Origin: Candidatus Zhuqueibacterota bacterium
GTDB lineage: Bacteria > Zhuqueibacterota > QNDG01
Direction of reading: 5' to 3'
NCBI GenBank assembly: GCA_003645915.1
Contig: QNDG01000069.1
Span: 1-7,107 of the forward strand
DNA length: 7,107 bases
This document shows positions 4,586 through 7,107 of this stretch, piece after piece (the stretch's first letter is position 1; the number at the start of each line of letters is the position of its first letter). A program made the translations under genes and the position numbers. The notes under the pieces were generated by a model. That model saw only the letters and a list, made by a program, of their open reading frames with translations. It was not told the DNA's origin and searched no databases.

Positions 4586-6982
4586 ATGAAAAGAATCGGT
4601 GTTTATGTCTGTCATTGCGGCGGAAATATTTCTGAAGTTGTTGACGTAAAAAAAGTTGCTGAAACTGCAAAAGAGCAGGGAGAAGTTGTCCTTGTCAGGG
4701 ATCATGAACACATGTGTTCCGAAACAGGACAGAATCTTGTTATCGAAGATATTAAAGAGCACAAATTAGACAAAGTAGTAATAGCTGCTTGCTCTCCTCA
4801 GTTTCAGGGACCTACATTTAAAGCCACTCTGGAAAAAGCCGGATTGTCTCCCTATGTTCTGGAAATGGCAAATATACGCGAGCATTGTGCCTGGCCCCAT
4901 TTCCACTCTCCTGATCAGGCAACTGAAAAGGCAAAAGGTCTGACCAATATTGCTATAGCAAAAGCAAGACTTGATGAACCTTTAACAAAAAAGAAATTCC
5001 CTATTGGTAAAAGAGTGCTTGTTGTGGGTGGTGGTATTGCGGGGATACAAACATCCCTTGATCTCGGAGACGCAGGATTTGATGTATTTCTTGTTGAGAA
5101 AAATCCCTCAATCGGCGGAAAGATGCTCCAATTGTCCAGAACCTTCCCTACTGAAGACTGCGCTGCTTGTATCCTGTCGCCGAAAATGGCGGATGTTACA
5201 TCAAACGAAAATATTCATTTATATTCATATACAGAAGTAAAAGACATCAGCGGATATCTTGGTAATTATGAAGTTACATTAGAAAAAAAGGCTACGTACG
5301 TTGATCCTGATAAATGTACAAGCTGCGGTCTATGCGCAAATGTATGCCCCATCAAGGTTCCGAATGAAGTTGACGAAGGGCTTTCGGAGAGAAAGGCAAT
5401 TTATCTTGCTTCCCCAATTGCAGTGCCTCATTCCTATTTAATTGATGACAGTGTGTGTATTAAGTGCGGCAGATGTGTTAAGGTCTGTGACCCTAAGGCC
5501 ATTGACCTTGAAAGCTCCGGCGAGCAGGTTAAACTTACTGTTGATACAATTGTTGTAGCCACAGGATATGATATATTTGATGCGCACCGTAAAGCTGTTT
5601 ACGGATACGGCAGGTACGAGAATGTAATAACTTCATTAGAGCTTGAAAGAATGATTGTTCATTCTGCAGAAGGTAACCCGCTTCGGCCTATGGGTAAAAG
5701 AATTGCTTTTATCCAATGTGTCGGCTCAAGAGACGAGCAAGTAGGAAATGAGTACTGCTCAAGAATCTGCTGTATGTATGCGACAAAACTTTCTCAACTT
5801 GTTAAGAGATCCGATCCATCAAGAGATGTATATGTATTTTACACTGATTTAAGAGCTTACGGTAAAGGGTTCGAGGAATATTATAAAAGAGGGCAGAACG
5901 AGGGCGTAAAGTTCGTAAGAGGACGACCAGCTGAATTAATAGAAGATCCTGAAACGAAAAAAATAACTTTAAGAGTAGAAGATACATTAACAAGATCTTT
6001 AATTGAATCGGAGTTTGATCTTGTAGTGCTTTCAGTAGGTCTTGAGCCGAACAAGGGAACGGAAAAAGTTGCAGATATGCTCAGACTTGCAAAGAGTCCG
6101 GATGGTTTTCTGCAGGAAGCACACCCCAAATTCAGACCGGTTGATACTCTTACAGACGGAGTTTTCCTTGCAGGAACAGTGCAGGGTCCTAAAGATATTC
6201 CTGATACTGTTGCACAGGCAAGCGCAGCAGCAGCCAGGGCAATAAGGCTTATGAACAAAGGTGAATATGATGTTGATCCTGTAATGGCTTTTGTTCATAC
6301 TGACAAATGTGACGGGTGCGGTCTTTGTGTAGAGCATTGCCCCTTTAATGCAATATCAATTGTTGACAGAAAAACAGACGATGGGTCGTCTTCTCAGGTT
6401 GCTGAAATTAACGAGGCTATGTGCAAGGGCTGCGGCAGTTGTACCGCATACTGTCCTTTGGATGCACTGGATCTTCACTGTTATACAAATGATCAACTGC
6501 TTGCGGAGATTGAAGCTGCACTTTCCGATAAAAAAGAAGGTGACTACAGAGTTATTGTTTTTGCTGATGATATGACTGCTTACAGGCTTGCCGACAATGT
6601 AGGGACAGCAAAAAAAGATTATTCGTTAGATTCCCGAATAGTCAGAATCCCCAGCGGCAGCAGAATTACTCCTAAATTAATGTTAAAAGCAATCAGCCTT
6701 GGAGCAGACGGGATTCTTTTCGGGGAGAGTGAACAAAAATCCAATCCTTTTTCGCACAGTGTGGCTACAATCCAGGAAAATGTATCAAAAGTACAGAAAA
6801 TATTAGAAGAGTACGGGATTGAAAAAGACAGAGTACGTCTTGTTCAGTTTGTAACAGTTATGCTTACCGGATTTGTGAACAACATTAATGCTTTATCTGA
6901 TTTTGTAAGAAACCTGGGCCCGGTTCCTGAAGATGTAAAAGAAAAACTGGGTAAAACAATAGACGAAAAATTATTCGGATAA
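4586..6982 (+). CDS. hdrA: HdrA-type FAD/iron-sulfur subunit fused to a cysteine-less MvhD-like domain
   Basis: This is a complete 798-residue heterodisulfide-reductase subunit A, the cytosolic flavin and 4Fe-4S hub of Hdr-type complexes; some members carry out flavin-based electron bifurcation. Domains in order: HdrA N-terminal domain (1-135) with CHCGGNI (9-15), Cys44, AACSP (67-71) and IREHCAW (97-103); FAD fold with GGGIAG (148-153) and Glu171, plus the HdrA signature FPTEDCAACILSPKM (187-201); inserted double ferredoxin, Cys244/247/250/254 and Cys291/294/297/301 (the second ends CDP, not CP); Cys378-Cys391-Cys395-Cys396, the HdrA-specific cluster site beside the flavin; second double ferredoxin, Cys575/578/581/585 and Cys613/616/619/623; MvhD-like domain (about 652-776) with its expected cluster cysteines absent. 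HdrA-MvhD fusions are known, for example methanogen HdrA2. The CHCG start and full N-domain argue against QmoB. The start is supported by the motif near the N-terminus; only a weak AAGG (4570-4573), 12 bases upstream, serves as ribosome site. hdrC follows after 4 bp. Confidence 0.93.
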   Translation: MKRIGVYVCHCGGNISEVVDVKKVAETAKEQGEVVLVRDHEHMCSETGQNLVIEDIKEHKLDKVVIAACSPQFQGPTFKATLEKAGLSPYVLEMANIREHCAWPHFHSPDQATEKAKGLTNIAIAKARLDEPLTKKKFPIGKRVLVVGGGIAGIQTSLDLGDAGFDVFLVEKNPSIGGKMLQLSRTFPTEDCAACILSPKMADVTSNENIHLYSYTEVKDISGYLGNYEVTLEKKATYVDPDKCTSCGLCANVCPIKVPNEVDEGLSERKAIYLASPIAVPHSYLIDDSVCIKCGRCVKVCDPKAIDLESSGEQVKLTVDTIVVATGYDIFDAHRKAVYGYGRYENVITSLELERMIVHSAEGNPLRPMGKRIAFIQCVGSRDEQVGNEYCSRICCMYATKLSQLVKRSDPSRDVYVFYTDLRAYGKGFEEYYKRGQNEGVKFVRGRPAELIEDPETKKITLRVEDTLTRSLIESEFDLVVLSVGLEPNKGTEKVADMLRLAKSPDGFLQEAHPKFRPVDTLTDGVFLAGTVQGPKDIPDTVAQASAAAARAIRLMNKGEYDVDPVMAFVHTDKCDGCGLCVEHCPFNAISIVDRKTDDGSSSQVAEINEAMCKGCGSCTAYCPLDALDLHCYTNDQLLAEIEAALSDKKEGDYRVIVFADDMTAYRLADNVGTAKKDYSLDSRIVRIPSGSRITPKLMLKAISLGADGILFGESEQKSNPFSHSVATIQENVSKVQKILEEYGIEKDRVRLVQFVTVMLTGFVNNINALSDFVRNLGPVPEDVKEKLGKTIDEKLFG
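6539..6913 (+). other. Degenerate MvhD/FlpD-like domain of HdrA (residues ~652-776)
   Basis: The segment keeps the MvhD framework: a VIVFA strand, YRLAD, SRIVRIPSGSRITP (683-696), KAISLGADGILFG (701-713) and a DRVRL strand (748-752). The family's cluster ligands are replaced: Asp661 and Thr664 stand where a CxxC is usual, Ser690 replaces the Cys before SGR, and Glu714 and Ser719/Asn720 replace the late pair. No cysteine occurs anywhere after Cys632. The domain therefore cannot bind the usual [2Fe-2S] centre. The substitutions are read directly; the alignment is from memory of the family. Confidence 0.7.
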
Positions 6983-6986
6983 TATT

Positions 6987-7107
6987 ATGGCAAGAAAAAT
7001 TGTAATAACGTCGGAAAATGTTGCTTTCTTAAAAAAGATAAGCGAGCTGTCGGATCAGGTAATAACCAGATGTGATCAATGCGGAACATGCTCAGGAAGC
7101 TGCCCAA
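6987..7107 (+). CDS. hdrC: HdrC-like 4Fe-4S subunit, N-terminal part (cut by window end)
   Basis: The gene opens with ATG 4 bp after the hdrA stop, and 40 codons are visible. Residues 29-40 read CDQCGTCSGSCP, a CxxCxxCxxxCP 4Fe-4S motif close to the C-x-QCGTC-xx-SCP form usual in HdrC. HdrC passes electrons from HdrA to the catalytic HdrB, and full proteins are typically near 180-200 residues with a second such motif, which would lie beyond the edge. No clear Shine-Dalgarno is seen (only GGAT near 6977-6980), so translation is probably coupled to hdrA. A QmoC-like fusion with a membrane cytochrome or another Fe-S protein cannot be excluded from this fragment. Confidence 0.75.
   Translation, partial: MARKIVITSENVAFLKKISELSDQVITRCDQCGTCSGSCP

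Noticed and set aside
5881..6258. Minus-strand 125-codon open frame opposite hdrA
   Set aside because: It lies wholly inside a gene with unmistakable family motifs on the other strand; it is an antisense shadow.
4586..6982. Identification of the HdrA gene as QmoB
   Set aside because: The protein has the complete HdrA N-terminal domain with CHCGGNI, and is followed directly by an HdrC-like start. No QmoA-like gene precedes it.

Overview
The window reads as a piece of an anaerobic bacterial chromosome, most likely from the wider FCB group (Bacteroidetes/Ignavibacteria/KSB1/Marinimicrobia-like lineages). This is inferred from two secreted proteins that end in a type IX-style sorting or FlgD-like beta-sandwich tail with the 'NPFN' signature, next to a flavin and iron-sulfur rich heterodisulfide-reductase locus. 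Coding is entirely on the + strand and intergenic DNA is AT-rich. No RNA gene, CRISPR array, insertion sequence or phage gene is visible.

Layout. Positions 1-268 are a non-coding leader with an AATCGGG inverted repeat, a third copy of that half-site, short TTATCC repeats and a good sigma-54-like promoter just before the first gene. Genes 1 and 2 (269-2518 and 2529-4151) form a tight two-gene operon for exported proteins. The first is a beta-propeller joined to a deacetylase-like domain, and the second is a serine alpha/beta-hydrolase-like protein. Both carry the same kind of C-terminal sorting tail. A 434-bp AT-rich gap (4152-4585) follows, with no convincing gene or terminator, but with a second sigma-54-like element immediately before gene 3. 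Gene 3 (4586-6982) is a complete HdrA, a FAD/4Fe-4S subunit of the heterodisulfide-reductase type, with an MvhD-like C-terminal domain fused on. Gene 4 begins 4 bp later and is cut by the window edge. Its first 40 residues hold a CxxCxxCxxxCP cluster motif matching HdrC.

How the parts may work together. HdrA and HdrC are the electron-transfer core of a cytosolic Hdr-like complex, which in anaerobes couples ferredoxin, NADH or H2 to disulfide or other acceptors. The catalytic HdrB and any electron-input module would lie beyond the right edge. The secreted pair probably acts at the cell surface; its substrate cannot be read from the sequence. The most interesting signals are (a) nearly the same sigma-54-like core, GGCAnGATAyTTG, at matching distances before both transcription units, and (b) an MvhD domain whose [2Fe-2S] ligand cysteines are all replaced.
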